Below, piece by piece: positions 1-7,243 of a stretch of DNA of 64,000 bases (the stretch's first letter is position 1; every line of letters begins with the position of its first letter). Made by a program: the position numbers and the translations under genes. The stretch lies in contig CP046106.1 in NCBI GenBank assembly GCA_013343275.1, forward strand, positions 1-64,000, in the 5' to 3' direction. This stretch comes from Candidatus Nanohaloarchaea archaeon. Lineage in GTDB: Archaea > Nanohalarchaeota > Nanosalinia > Nanosalinales > Nanosalinaceae. The notes under the pieces were generated by a model. The model saw only the letters and a program-made list of their open reading frames with translations, did not search any database and was not told the origin of the DNA.

Positions 1-125
1 CCACTGGACCCACCGTGGGAGCTTGCTGCTGCTAGACCGGCTGCGCCGGTTAGCGTTGCTCCTACGAGTAGTGCGGATGTAGCTACAGCTTTTCCGTATG
101 ATTTGAGTTTTTTGATGTCTTTCAT
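1..125 (-). CDS. Secreted, possibly S-layer-like protein (N-terminus only)
   Basis: The gene runs off the left edge, so only 41 codons are visible. It starts with a basic segment (MKDIKKLKSYGK), followed by a hydrophobic alanine/glycine-rich stretch (residues 13-35) ending in a small-residue AAAS region. This is a typical Sec signal peptide. A ribosome-binding site (AGGTGA) lies 9 nt before the ATG and supports the start. The 'GATLTGAAG' style of signal resembles archaeal S-layer glycoproteins, and the long structured leader upstream fits a highly expressed surface gene. The S-layer identity is inference; the mature domain is outside the window. Confidence 0.7.
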   Translation of the reverse strand, partial: MKDIKKLKSYGKAVATSALLVGATLTGAAGLAAASSHGGSS

Positions 126-400
126 AGTGTTGTGTCACCTAAAGAGGTGTGATGTGTTCTGCCTCACACGCGTGATATGTGTTTTTCTTTTTGTGGTGAA
201 GCGACCTGTGAGACAGAGAGGGCCGCTTCCTGTTTTTTGTTGACGGAGTTGTTTTTCTCCGCGGGATCCCGATTCCCAAAAAAATTACCTCCCGTTCAGG
301 GATGGAAGTTTGTAAAGGGGGAATCGGGGCCGAGTCCAATCACTGTCGTAATGACTCGTTCTTATCCATGTTTTATGTGAAACACCTTTTTAAATGGTTT
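126..400 (-). promoter_or_regulatory. Promoter and long structured leader of the S-layer-like gene
   Basis: On the minus strand a TATA-like ATTTAAAAA lies at about 386-395, which predicts a transcript start near 362 and a leader of about 235 nt. That is long for an archaeal mRNA. The leader holds a perfect 10-bp inverted repeat (268-277 with 319-328), a 5-bp hairpin (244-248 with 257-261), and the RBS AGGTGA just before the start codon. A 66-codon open frame inside it has no coding character and is treated as chance. Possible roles are transcript stability or translational control. Confidence 0.5.
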
Positions 401-628
401 GGAGTAAAGGCCTGTTCTAACCGTTCATGAACCGTTTTTGACTGTTCTGCCGTTCCCTGATTCAATCTAGAAGCGTGTAGAATGTAGTTGTACTGGATTG
501 AAGCATACTCAGGGCCTTTGAGAATGTGTGGGTATTATTTCGTGTTTTCTGTTCGACCGGTATCGAACAACCTTGAAAACCAGAAGTAGATTGTTTACAG
601 GCCCGGTTTTTTCTGTGAGAAAAAGTGT
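401..628. other. Non-coding stretch with a 7-bp hairpin
   Basis: No coding frame is credible here. It holds the palindrome GTTCATGAAC near 423 and a perfect 7-bp stem (550-556 with 563-569, six-base loop) located downstream of the minus-strand nucleotidyltransferase gene. The stem could be a 3' end signal, but no clear U-tract follows it. Nothing else recognised. Confidence 0.4.
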
Positions 629-922
629 TTAGGCATATTCTACCTCTTCGGTGATCCGGTCTTTGAGTGATGGCTTGATGCTTTCCTCTGTTACAAGGTC
701 TACTTCCCGGCTGAAGAGCTGTTCCAGCTTTCTTTTCAGGTCCATGTAGTTTCGGAATGTTTTCTCTCCTTCCTGGAAATTTACGACGAAATCTATGTCG
801 CTCTCCGTGTCCTGGTCTCCTCGGGCGAATGATCCGAAAAGCCCCAGTTTCTTGACTCCTAGCTCGTCAAGCACGGCCTTTTCCTCTTCCAGCTTCCGGA
901 ATATCTCTTTTTTCTCTGTCAT
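629..922 (-). CDS. MNT-type minimal nucleotidyltransferase (MntA-like antitoxin family)
   Basis: This 97-residue protein carries the polymerase-beta-like nucleotidyltransferase signature GSFARG followed by SDIDFVV (residues about 30-47). A further acidic residue in VDLV (about 75) completes the usual metal triad. Small MNT proteins are generally partners of HepT HEPN toxins, which they AMPylate. No HepT-like gene is adjacent on either side, so this looks like an orphan antitoxin or a solitary enzyme. The gene upstream (978-1208) also resembles a small antitoxin-like protein. Function beyond the fold is inference. Confidence 0.8.
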   Translation of the reverse strand: MTEKKEIFRKLEEEKAVLDELGVKKLGLFGSFARGDQDTESDIDFVVNFQEGEKTFRNYMDLKRKLEQLFSREVDLVTEESIKPSLKDRITEEVEYA

Positions 923-977
923 AAATGTCTAGTAGAAGGCCTAGAGATTAAATTTTTTGGATCCTGTAGGAAAGGCT

Positions 978-1208
978 TTATTCGTCAGGGCCTAGTTCTT
1001 TCTTGGCATCGAGAAGCATGTCCCATTTCATGTATTCTTTCTCGTCGCCTAGCTCTCCGGCTTGGAATTTTTCTCTGAATTCTTCCGAGTTCATTCCGTG
1101 TTTTTCTTCCATTTGCTGTATTTTCTGTTTTACTCGGTCGAGTTTCATCTGGGTTATTCTCTTCTCCCGTGCCACGCTTTCATCTACAGGATCTGTTTCT
1201 ACAGTCAT
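978..1208 (-). CDS. Small acidic coiled protein, antitoxin-like
   Basis: A 76-residue protein starting MTVETDPVDE, with a helical segment of alternating K/E residues and a 'KHGMNSEEFREKF' to 'GDEKEYMKWD' region. This pattern resembles small archaeal proteins found upstream of toxin genes. The frame stays open about 150 codons further upstream, but that part overlaps the next gene in another frame and has no protein-like composition, so I chose the internal ATG at 1208. No toxin partner is recognisable beside it. The assignment is a resemblance only. Confidence 0.6.
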   Translation of the reverse strand: MTVETDPVDESVAREKRITQMKLDRVKQKIQQMEEKHGMNSEEFREKFQAGELGDEKEYMKWDMLLDAKKELGPDE

Positions 1209-1270
1209 AGAATTCTTTTTGTGTTTAGAACTGTTATCTTTTTTGGTTGAATTTAGAAAGGAAAAATTGT

Positions 1271-1729
1271 TTAGCATCCTACTGCTGTGTCGGTTGGTGG
1301 CTGGCAGACTTTTCTCCATTTCATTTCTCCTTCTGCGTAGGAGATTATCAGTGTTACTCTTTCGGTAGCCTGTGGGAACTTGATTCCTGTCTGGCATCGG
1401 TAGGTTACACTGTTTTTCCAGTAGATGGTGCCGCCGAAGCAGGTAGTGTTCAGGGCTCTTGAAGGCAGCTGCTGTTTCAGTTCTTCGTGTGTGTATACCT
1501 GGTTGTCGATCCTGTACTTCAGTTCGAACTTTGAGAAGTTGGCAGCCTCGCCGTTGTTGGTCATTGTCAGGGTCAAACCGTTCTGGCCCTGGTATGCTGT
1601 CCTGACATTGATGTCGGGTTGCGGGCCCTGCCATTCCTCGTTCATACTGCTCAGGAGCACGCTGGTTCCCCATGCGGTTGTTACCAGTATGCCTATCATG
1701 AAGAAGACGAGGAAGTTGCTGTTACCCAT
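1271..1729 (-). CDS. Membrane-anchored cysteine-rich secreted protein, pilin-like paralogue 1
   Basis: 152 residues with one N-terminal hydrophobic segment (about residues 5-28) and an extracellular domain. The domain carries four cysteines in the pattern TCF ... C-TGIKFP ... C-P ... GC, with the last cysteine at the C-terminus. It is clearly related to the next gene (1776-2219): both share T-C-F, TGIKFP and the C-terminal AVGC. The N-terminal anchor followed by a beta-rich domain suggests a pilin or surface protein; disulfides C1-C2 and C3-C4 are likely. No class III signal cleavage site is obvious. Function unknown. Confidence 0.75.
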   Translation of the reverse strand: MGNSNFLVFFMIGILVTTAWGTSVLLSSMNEEWQGPQPDINVRTAYQGQNGLTLTMTNNGEAANFSKFELKYRIDNQVYTHEELKQQLPSRALNTTCFGGTIYWKNSVTYRCQTGIKFPQATERVTLIISYAEGEMKWRKVCQPPTDTAVGC

Positions 1730-1775
1730 AACACGTGATTATTGGAGAGGCCCGTTTATTACTTTTCGCAGGTTT

Positions 1776-2219
1776 TCAGCATCCTACTGCTGATGAGGTT
1801 GTCGGGTTACAGGTTTCGCTCCATTTCTGTTCTCTGTACCGTGTTACTATCTGCAGTTCTGTGTCTGCTGCTGGGAACTTGATGCCGGTTCCGCAGGTTA
1901 TCTTCTCGCCGTTCTCCCAGGTAGTGTTTGAGGTGAAGCATGTCTGGTTTCTCTTCATTTCTTCCGGTAGCTGGCTGTGACTGTAGTTCTCTCCGTTCAG
2001 AATGTATTTTATCTCAAGTTGAGATGCGTTTACTGGTTCACCTATGTTCTCCATTTCTGCTACCAGCTGGGAGTCGGCTTTGTACATTGATTCGTAGTTG
2101 ACTTCTGGCTGCGGGGCTTGTTGGTGCTGTAGTGCGATGTATACTCCTGTGACTATGGTTGAGATCAGAACCGCCAGTAGTGCTATCAGGGCCAGTGTTG
2201 TTCCCAGTTTCAGCTCCAC
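1776..2219 (-). CDS. Membrane-anchored cysteine-rich secreted protein, pilin-like paralogue 2
   Basis: 147 residues with an N-terminal transmembrane segment (about 8-30), then a domain homologous to the preceding paralogue: TCFTSN, CGTGIKFPA and the terminal CNP ... AVGC. Several N-x-S/T sequons suit an exported, possibly N-glycosylated archaeal surface protein. The two genes are in tandem 46 nt apart and point to a local duplication. I do not recognise the family by name. Confidence 0.75.
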   Translation of the reverse strand: MELKLGTTLALIALLAVLISTIVTGVYIALQHQQAPQPEVNYESMYKADSQLVAEMENIGEPVNASQLEIKYILNGENYSHSQLPEEMKRNQTCFTSNTTWENGEKITCGTGIKFPAADTELQIVTRYREQKWSETCNPTTSSAVGC

Positions 2220-2340
2220 ATTGTATATGTCCAGCCGCTGGCTTTTGTATTAAACGGAGAAAAAACTAGAAGGGATATGAGTTGGTTTTCTCTCTTTGAG
2301 CCCGAGTCTGCCTCTACTACGTTTATCTCTGCTTAAAGCC

Positions 2341-3057
2341 CTATCTTGGGCTACTTGGTCTCTGGGATCCTTGACCTCCAGAAGTGCTATTCTGATCTGT
2401 CTGTGTAGTGCCGTCGGTTGTCTGGTTCTGGCGGTCTCCCTGCTGCGGCTGACTGGTCGTAGTGTTCTGCCCTGTCCTCCCGTTTTCTGTCATGTTGGAT
2501 GGAGGGTTTTGAGGGCTTGTCTGATTGGTTTTTCCTCTGTTACCTGGAGCTGAAGTTCTGTTCTCTGGGCCGCCTCTCATGCTCTTGTTTCCTCCATTCG
2601 GGATCGGGATTTGCTGTGGTACTTTTTTCTGTATGTTTTGCATCGCTGTTTCTATCCCTTTCATTGCTTCTTCAGGTACTTCCTGTTTTACCTGCCCCAG
2701 AATCTGTAGGGCTTTGCTTGTACCGTCAGGCTCGGTAATATTCGTCTTGTTTGCCAGATCGCTCAGATGTTTCAAGGCCTTTTGAGCTCCTTTGGTATTA
2801 TTTTTCTCTGCTGCTGCTAGTGCTTCGGATGCTCTCTCAGCTGCAACGTCCTGAGCCTTCTTTAGACCAACTTTCATTCCTATACTGTCCCATGCAGTGT
2901 CTAGGCCGTAGAATGCAGAGCCTGGACCTATTAGACCGGGATTAGGCTTTACCTGTGTCTGGTTGGCCTGAGTAGTATTTGTTGAATTTTCCTGTGCTGA
3001 GACAGGTGCTGCGAAGAATGCTAATGCAAGCGCTGCGGCAAGCAGTTTAGCTTTCAT
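2341..3057 (-). CDS. Secreted DUF5667-like protein with Asn/Thr/Gln-rich tail
   Basis: About 238 residues from the ATG at 3057; a start seven codons earlier is possible but gives a less typical signal peptide. A Sec signal (MKAKLLAAALALAFF ... VSAQ) is followed by a short linker and a helical region with PGSAFYGLD and KKAQDVAAERASEALAAA, the pattern of DUF5667 domains. From about residue 145 the protein is low-complexity, rich in N, Q, T, S and G with many N-x-T sequons, probably a glycosylated stalk. Such proteins lie outside the membrane in archaea; their role is unknown. Confidence 0.7.
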   Translation of the reverse strand: MKAKLLAAALALAFFAAPVSAQENSTNTTQANQTQVKPNPGLIGPGSAFYGLDTAWDSIGMKVGLKKAQDVAAERASEALAAAEKNNTKGAQKALKHLSDLANKTNITEPDGTSKALQILGQVKQEVPEEAMKGIETAMQNIQKKVPQQIPIPNGGNKSMRGGPENRTSAPGNRGKTNQTSPQNPPSNMTENGRTGQNTTTSQPQQGDRQNQTTDGTTQTDQNSTSGGQGSQRPSSPR

Positions 3058-3165
3058 AAGGTACTCTTTATGTCTCAATACTAAAAAGATGTCTGTAATT
3101 TTGCCTATTTAAACTCGGGATTAATGCCGAGGAAAAATATAATCCCTCCCCTAAAAGTGCGGTTA

Positions 3166-3248
<83 letters not shown>

Positions 3249-3320
3249 AGTAAAAACTTAGATCTAGGAGGGAATAATCAGTTCCCCTGTTGGAGAAGTT
3301 AGGCTGAAGAGTTTAATACC

Positions 3321-3800
3321 TCATATTTCAGCTGCGGTCTGGAATCCTTCAGCGTTTTCCGGTTCCTCGTACCATTCGTTCTGTTCAAGCATCTCCTGCT
3401 TTAAGTCAGTGAAACCGTTCTGATCCATTACTTTGCTCAGTGCTTTGAACTGTTTCTCCAGTTTCTCCTGTCTCTGAACTATGCTGGCTGCGGAACGGTA
3501 GGCATGGATATATTGATCGATTCCGGGTTCGACGCCGTGATCTTCTGCTACCGATTCAGGTCTTGCTTCACCTGTAAGAATGCTTTTTACAGTGTCTTCG
3601 TAGTTCAGGAACTGTGTTTCTGCGTTTCGAGCCGCTCTTTCCGCTTCGATATATCTGTTTATCAGTTTTTCTTCGTAGAAGTCTTGGTATTCCTGGTCTC
3701 CGGCCAGTTCTCCGATTATTTCGTCGCTGTGCAGATCTAGAACTGCTTCTGCTTTGTCAAGTCTGTCCTGTGCGTGTCGAAGTGTCTGAGGCAGTGTCAG
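3321..3800 (-). CDS. Unknown helical protein with a non-ATG start
   Basis: A clearly protein-like, acidic, helix-rich frame of about 159 residues (for example LDKAEAVLDLHSDEI, RYIEAERAARNAETQ) ends at 3321. Between the in-frame TAG of the upstream gene (3816-3818) and residue about 125 there is no ATG, GTG or TTG. The best initiator is CTG at 3798-3800, preceded by AGAGGG. The first internal ATG (3428) would leave only about 35 residues. Options are CTG initiation, a sequence error, or readthrough of the TAG that would fuse it to the upstream two-helix membrane protein. No known domain recognised. Confidence 0.6.
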   Translation of the reverse strand: MTLPQTLRHAQDRLDKAEAVLDLHSDEIIGELAGDQEYQDFYEEKLINRYIEAERAARNAETQFLNYEDTVKSILTGEARPESVAEDHGVEPGIDQYIHAYRSAASIVQRQEKLEKQFKALSKVMDQNGFTDLKQEMLEQNEWYEEPENAEGFQTAAEI

Positions 3801-3815
3801 AGTTTTTAACCCTCT

Positions 3816-3995
3816 CTATGTTTTGGCGTACAGTGCTGATAGTGTTCCTGAGAAGAATGCTGCTAGGCCTACCATTGCGAGTGTCCATTCTATGGTTATT
3901 TCCTGCCAGAGTACCCATGATGCGTATGTTGTGGTCAGGGCGATCACGGCGCTTATTGCGCCGAACGCTACAGGAATATCTGTGTAATCGGTCAT
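3816..3995 (-). CDS. Small two-helix membrane protein
   Basis: 59 residues from the ATG at 3995. There are two hydrophobic segments (about residues 9-28 and 33-54) separated by a short polar turn (WQEITIEW). It lies directly upstream of the non-ATG gene at 3321-3800 and in the same reading frame, separated only by its TAG stop. It may be the membrane anchor of a two-gene unit. Family not recognised. Confidence 0.6.
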   Translation of the reverse strand: MTDYTDIPVAFGAISAVIALTTTYASWVLWQEITIEWTLAMVGLAAFFSGTLSALYAKT

Positions 3996-4067
3996 AAATT
4001 GGAGTTTTCGTGCCAGAATATAAACTTTGTGTCTTGAAAACGGAAAATTAAGGAAGGAAAAATGTGT

Positions 4068-4625
4068 TTAGACTGGTTGTTCGTCTGTGATTTCGTCCAG
4101 TGTCTCTACTACCTGGTTGACTTCGTAGACTGCTTCGGTTGCTGAGGCCGGGTCGTTGTACTGTGCTGTTACCATCATCCCGTTGTCTATGTGGGATACT
4201 GTTACGTTCATGTCTTCGTTTCCTTTCTCCAGCAGTGTTTCTACCTGATCTGACTCCAGCTGTGCGATTACAGGTACTTCCTCTGCGTATTCGTCGTTTG
4301 CACGGAACTCGTAAGTGGCTTCGAAGCTGTCCTCCGAGAAGCTTTCGTCCACTAGGCTTCCTGTTACGGCCGGTGCTCTCTCCTCTTCTTCCTCGTAATG
4401 TTCCAGTGGGAAATGTACTCTGTCGGCCTCTACTCCAGGGCCTGGAATCTCCGGTTGAGGTGCTTCCGGCATGTATCCGTCTTCCTCGCTGTATTCTGTA
4501 GGGCTTGCTTCGTCTTCGAATGTTCTTGCTGCGAGGTGGTTGTCGGATTCAAGTTCCTGGTCCTCGATATCGAGTTGTTCGGTTTGACGCTGTAGTTCTT
4601 CATCGCCTCTAAGGAGTCTATCCAT
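4068..4625 (-). CDS. Hypothetical acidic protein
   Basis: 185 residues, very acidic, without transmembrane segments or cysteines. The N-terminal half (to about residue 75) is low-complexity and probably disordered, rich in E, D, P and Q. The C-terminal half has alternating beta-like stretches (NVTVSHIDNGMMVTAQY) that could form a small folded domain. It follows rpoD in the same direction after about 105 nt, where many archaea have rpl18e. It shows no similarity to rpl18e. Confidence 0.6.
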   Translation of the reverse strand: MDRLLRGDEELQRQTEQLDIEDQELESDNHLAARTFEDEASPTEYSEEDGYMPEAPQPEIPGPGVEADRVHFPLEHYEEEEERAPAVTGSLVDESFSEDSFEATYEFRANDEYAEEVPVIAQLESDQVETLLEKGNEDMNVTVSHIDNGMMVTAQYNDPASATEAVYEVNQVVETLDEITDEQPV

Positions 4626-4731
4626 GACTAGAAATGTTGGAGCCGCTGATTTTTAACTCTTGCCCGTAGTCAGGGCCTGAAGGTAGAAAGGAAAATGGTT
4701 GAGAAATGTATATGTTTTCCGGTGTCTCAGC

Positions 4732-5301
4732 TTAAAGTTCTTCTGCTGAGGCCTTGGCGTCTTCCAGCTCGTTCTGTACTGTCTGGATTGCCTGCTGCAG
4801 AAGTTCTTCGTTGCTGTATCCGGATGTGGATTCGATTCTGAACTCGAACTCTCCGTCGTCTACTATTTCGTATCCTACTGTTCCGCCCTGATGTTTGGCG
4901 TGTTCTCTGCCTGTGCCGAGTACGGCCTTGGCTTCCAGTTCAATGTCCTGGTCTTCTTTCAGTTCAACGATCAGTGCGTCGTGTACAGGTTCTGCTTCTT
5001 CGTTGTCTGTCTGGATGTCTTCTGCTGTTACGTTAGTGGGGCCTTCCTGCTGTAGTGCGAGGTGTAGTTCGTCTTCTTCGTCGAACTTCTGTGGGATGGT
5101 CCATGGGATCTGGCCGATACGGTTTGCCAGCATTTCGTCGAAGAGTCCTGATTCGTTCTTGACTACGTCGATGTGTTTGACGGCGAGTGTTGGTACTCGG
5201 GCCATCATTGCTCTTCTTAGTGAGTTTGCTACTGCTTCGTTTGAGTCTTCCAGTTTGACTGTTAGAACTTCGTTCTCTTCTTCGACTTTTTCCAGTTTCA
5301 T
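4732..5301 (-). CDS. rpoD: RNA polymerase subunit D (Rpo3)
   Basis: The alpha-like assembly subunit, which forms a platform with subunit L. The N-terminal part contains SNEAVANSLRRAMMARVPTL, the conserved alpha-family segment, and RIGQIPW. At 189 residues (start ATG 5301, with GAGG 8 nt upstream) it is short. It lacks the cysteines of the Fe-S domain found in many archaeal D subunits. It is the last gene of the rps13-rps4-rps11-rpoD operon, 78 nt after rps11. A start five codons upstream is less likely. Confidence 0.93.
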   Translation of the reverse strand: MKLEKVEEENEVLTVKLEDSNEAVANSLRRAMMARVPTLAVKHIDVVKNESGLFDEMLANRIGQIPWTIPQKFDEEDELHLALQQEGPTNVTAEDIQTDNEEAEPVHDALIVELKEDQDIELEAKAVLGTGREHAKHQGGTVGYEIVDDGEFEFRIESTSGYSNEELLQQAIQTVQNELEDAKASAEEL

Positions 5302-5379
5302 GATGTTGCCTCGCAAAGGGGGTTCGTTTTGGTTATGTAGAAAATGTGGGGTATAAGTGGTTTAGATTGAGAGGAGAGT

Positions 5380-5763
5380 TTATACTCTGCGGCCTCTCTT
5401 TCCGCCTTTTTCTCTGCAGCCGTCGTGCGGTACAGGTGTTACGTCTTCGATGTTTCCGACGTCTAGTTCGGATCTGGAGATTGCACGGATTGCTGGCTGT
5501 GCTCCTTTACCTGGCATCTTCATCTTCTGTCCTCCAGGTGCTCTTACCTGGATGTCGACTTCTTCAAGTCCTTTCTCCATTGATTCCTCTACTGCCTGTT
5601 TGGCTGCTTTCATTGCTGGGAACGGACTGCCCTGTAGTCGGCCTTTGTCCGTTACCATTCCTGCAGAGATCCTCGAGATTGTCTCTGCTCCTGTAGCATC
5701 TGTTACGTGGATGATTGTGTTGTTGAAGCTTGAGTAAATGTTTACGATACCTTTCTTAGTCAT
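5380..5763 (-). CDS. rps11: 30S ribosomal protein uS11
   Basis: 127 residues. Family features are the N-terminal [18 protein letters not shown] and the C-terminal [19 protein letters not shown] tail that contacts the mRNA exit region of the 30S platform. Its start codon overlaps the rps4 stop by 4 nt, indicating translational coupling. Confidence 0.97.
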   Translation of the reverse strand: MTKKGIVNIYSSFNNTIIHVTDATGAETISRISAGMVTDKGRLQGSPFPAMKAAKQAVEESMEKGLEEVDIQVRAPGGQKMKMPGKGAQPAIRAISRSELDVGNIEDVTPVPHDGCREKGGKRGRRV

Positions 5764-6320
5764 TGTTCTTCACCTTCTTCCTGTTCTTCTGATTCTTCTG
5801 TGTCTTCGGTTTCCTCTTCAGCTTCTTCAGTTTCTGTTTCTGTCTCTTCTTCCTGTGTTGGTTCCGGAAGCTTTACTTCTACTTCTTTCTCCTCTTCCTG
5901 TGTAAGCATGTAGCCAGGAACGTTCACTTTCTGACCGTCTACAAAGACGTGGCCGTGGTTCACTAGCTGACGTGCTTCTTTAGCTGTGTCGGAGTATCCT
6001 CTTCTGTTGACTGCTGACTGCAGTCTTCTGTCAAGGATGTCTGTTACGTTAAGTGTTAGTATTTCTTCAAGGCCTCCGTCTTCCCGGATAAGTCCAAGTC
6101 TGTTGGCTTTTCCGATGATCTCTTTTCTTCTTTCCTCGTCGTCTGAGGATGCAAGTTTACGGGCCTCTCTTCTGAATGCTCTTAGTTCGCTCTGAGCTTT
6201 GTAGATTTCTCTCTTGTTCTTGAGACCGTATTCTTCCATTAGCTGGTCTTCTTCCTGAATTCTTTCTTCGCTCCAGCCTTCGCTTGGAGTCTCGTACTGT
6301 TTTGTTAGCTTCTTAACCAT
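5760..6320 (-). CDS. rps4: 30S ribosomal protein uS4 with acidic C-terminal tail
   Basis: 186 residues. The core contains the S4 RNA-binding domain ([19 protein letters not shown], then [18 protein letters not shown]). From about residue 145 the protein continues into a tail of roughly 40 residues made almost only of E, T, Q and D. That tail is unusual for a ribosomal protein and suits a salt-in cytoplasm. The gene lies between rps13 (6-nt gap) and rps11 (4-nt overlap). Confidence 0.96.
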   Translation of the reverse strand: MVKKLTKQYETPSEGWSEERIQEEDQLMEEYGLKNKREIYKAQSELRAFRREARKLASSDDEERRKEIIGKANRLGLIREDGGLEEILTLNVTDILDRRLQSAVNRRGYSDTAKEARQLVNHGHVFVDGQKVNVPGYMLTQEEEKEVEVKLPEPTQEEETETETEEAEEETEDTEESEEQEEGEEQ

Positions 6321-6326
6321 TGTTTA

Positions 6327-6803
6327 TCACTCTTCGTCGCCGGACGGTTCTGCTTCGTCCTGGATACGTGCTCTTGATACACCGATTTTACCGCCGGATC
6401 TGAACGAGGACTTCGTCTTCTGTCCACGTACGGGTAGTCCGATCTCGTGTCTCCAACCTTTGTAGGAATCGATCTCTTTCAGACGTCTGATATCGAACTC
6501 TTTCTTAAGTTCAAGATCTGATTCGATCAGATGCATGTTGTCTCCTTCGTCTCTGTCCTTCCTCCTGTTCAGAAGCCATTCCGGAAGGTCAAGACTGTCA
6601 GGATTCTTCAACTTCTCCTCAACTTCATCGATAGATTCATCGTCCATGTCGCCTATCTTCTTATCTTCCAGACCCATCTCTTCGGCAACAGCGTTAGCGT
6701 ATGTGCTACCGACTCCTTTTAGGCCTGTCAAGGCTTTATCTACTGTTTTCGTACCATCGATTCCGGTTCTTGCAATCCTTACAATCTCTTTGGTTTCTGA
6801 CAT
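6327..6803 (-). CDS. rps13: 30S ribosomal protein uS13
   Basis: 158 residues from the ATG at 6803. Helix-two-turn-helix GLKGVGSTYANAVAEEMG, then the C-terminal RGQKTKSSFRSGGKIGVSRA that contacts the anticodon region of the 30S head. The ATG at 6803 was preferred over an upstream start (6818) because the TATA box at 6836-6843 places the transcript start about 10 nt before it. First gene of its operon. Confidence 0.95.
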   Translation of the reverse strand: MSETKEIVRIARTGIDGTKTVDKALTGLKGVGSTYANAVAEEMGLEDKKIGDMDDESIDEVEEKLKNPDSLDLPEWLLNRRKDRDEGDNMHLIESDLELKKEFDIRRLKEIDSYKGWRHEIGLPVRGQKTKSSFRSGGKIGVSRARIQDEAEPSGDEE

Positions 6804-6835
6804 GTTTACCCGTACCAAGCAAATCCACTTTAAGT

Positions 6836-6843
6836 TTTATAAA
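6836..6843 (-). promoter_or_regulatory. TATA box of the rps13-rps4-rps11-rpoD operon
   Basis: TTTATAAA on the minus strand, 33 nt before the rps13 ATG. With the usual 25-27 nt spacing the mRNA would carry a leader of only about 10 nt. Confidence 0.6.
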
Positions 6844-6915
6844 CATATGATCGGAGGGGCCTGACCTGCACTGAAAAGGTCAAAGCCGCTCCCCGCTCAA
6901 AAAAGATCTCTCTTC

Positions 6916-7203
6916 TCAGCGCTCTTCTGTCTTCTTGATAAGATGCCATCCGAAGTCTGTCTGGACTGGATCGGATACTTCTCCTACATCCATTTCGAAG
7001 GCCTTGCGTTCGAAAGGCTTCACCATGTCACCTCTCTCGAAGAAACCTAGGTCGCCGCCGTTGTCACGTGAAGGGCCTTCAGATTTCTCCCGGGCTAGAT
7101 CTGCGAACGATTTATCGTCGTCTCTCTCCAGCTCCAGCTTGATCTGTTTAGCATGCTCTTCGTTGTCAACAAGTATGTGTGATGCACGTACTTCCTTTGC
7201 CAT
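6916..7203 (-). CDS. Parvulin-type peptidyl-prolyl isomerase
   Basis: 95 residues, a minimal single-domain parvulin. Diagnostic segments are VRASHILV, FADLAREKSEGPS, NGGDLGFFERGDMVKPFE and the C-terminal TDFGWHLIK, which carries the second active-site histidine region. There is no signal peptide, so it acts in the cytoplasm, probably in protein folding. The start MAKEVRA (7203) was chosen over one seven codons upstream because it matches the family N-terminus. Confidence 0.93.
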   Translation of the reverse strand: MAKEVRASHILVDNEEHAKQIKLELERDDDKSFADLAREKSEGPSRDNGGDLGFFERGDMVKPFERKAFEMDVGEVSDPVQTDFGWHLIKKTEER

Positions 7204-7243
7204 ACTTCCTGATTGTAGTTTCAAAGTTAAAAACCAGTAATAT

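Noticed and set aside
139-339. 66-codon open frame in the leader of the S-layer-like gene
   Set aside because: Composition (proline/lysine/histidine-rich) is unlike the acidic proteome, and it overlaps a strong inverted repeat; no RBS.
1209-1673. Long N-terminal extension of the small antitoxin-like frame
   Set aside because: It is the shadow of the cysteine-rich pilin-like gene; real coding character starts at 1208.
3816-3818. Pyrrolysine or other recoding at the TAG
   Set aside because: No PYLIS-like element or pyl genes are visible, and a CTG start is available.
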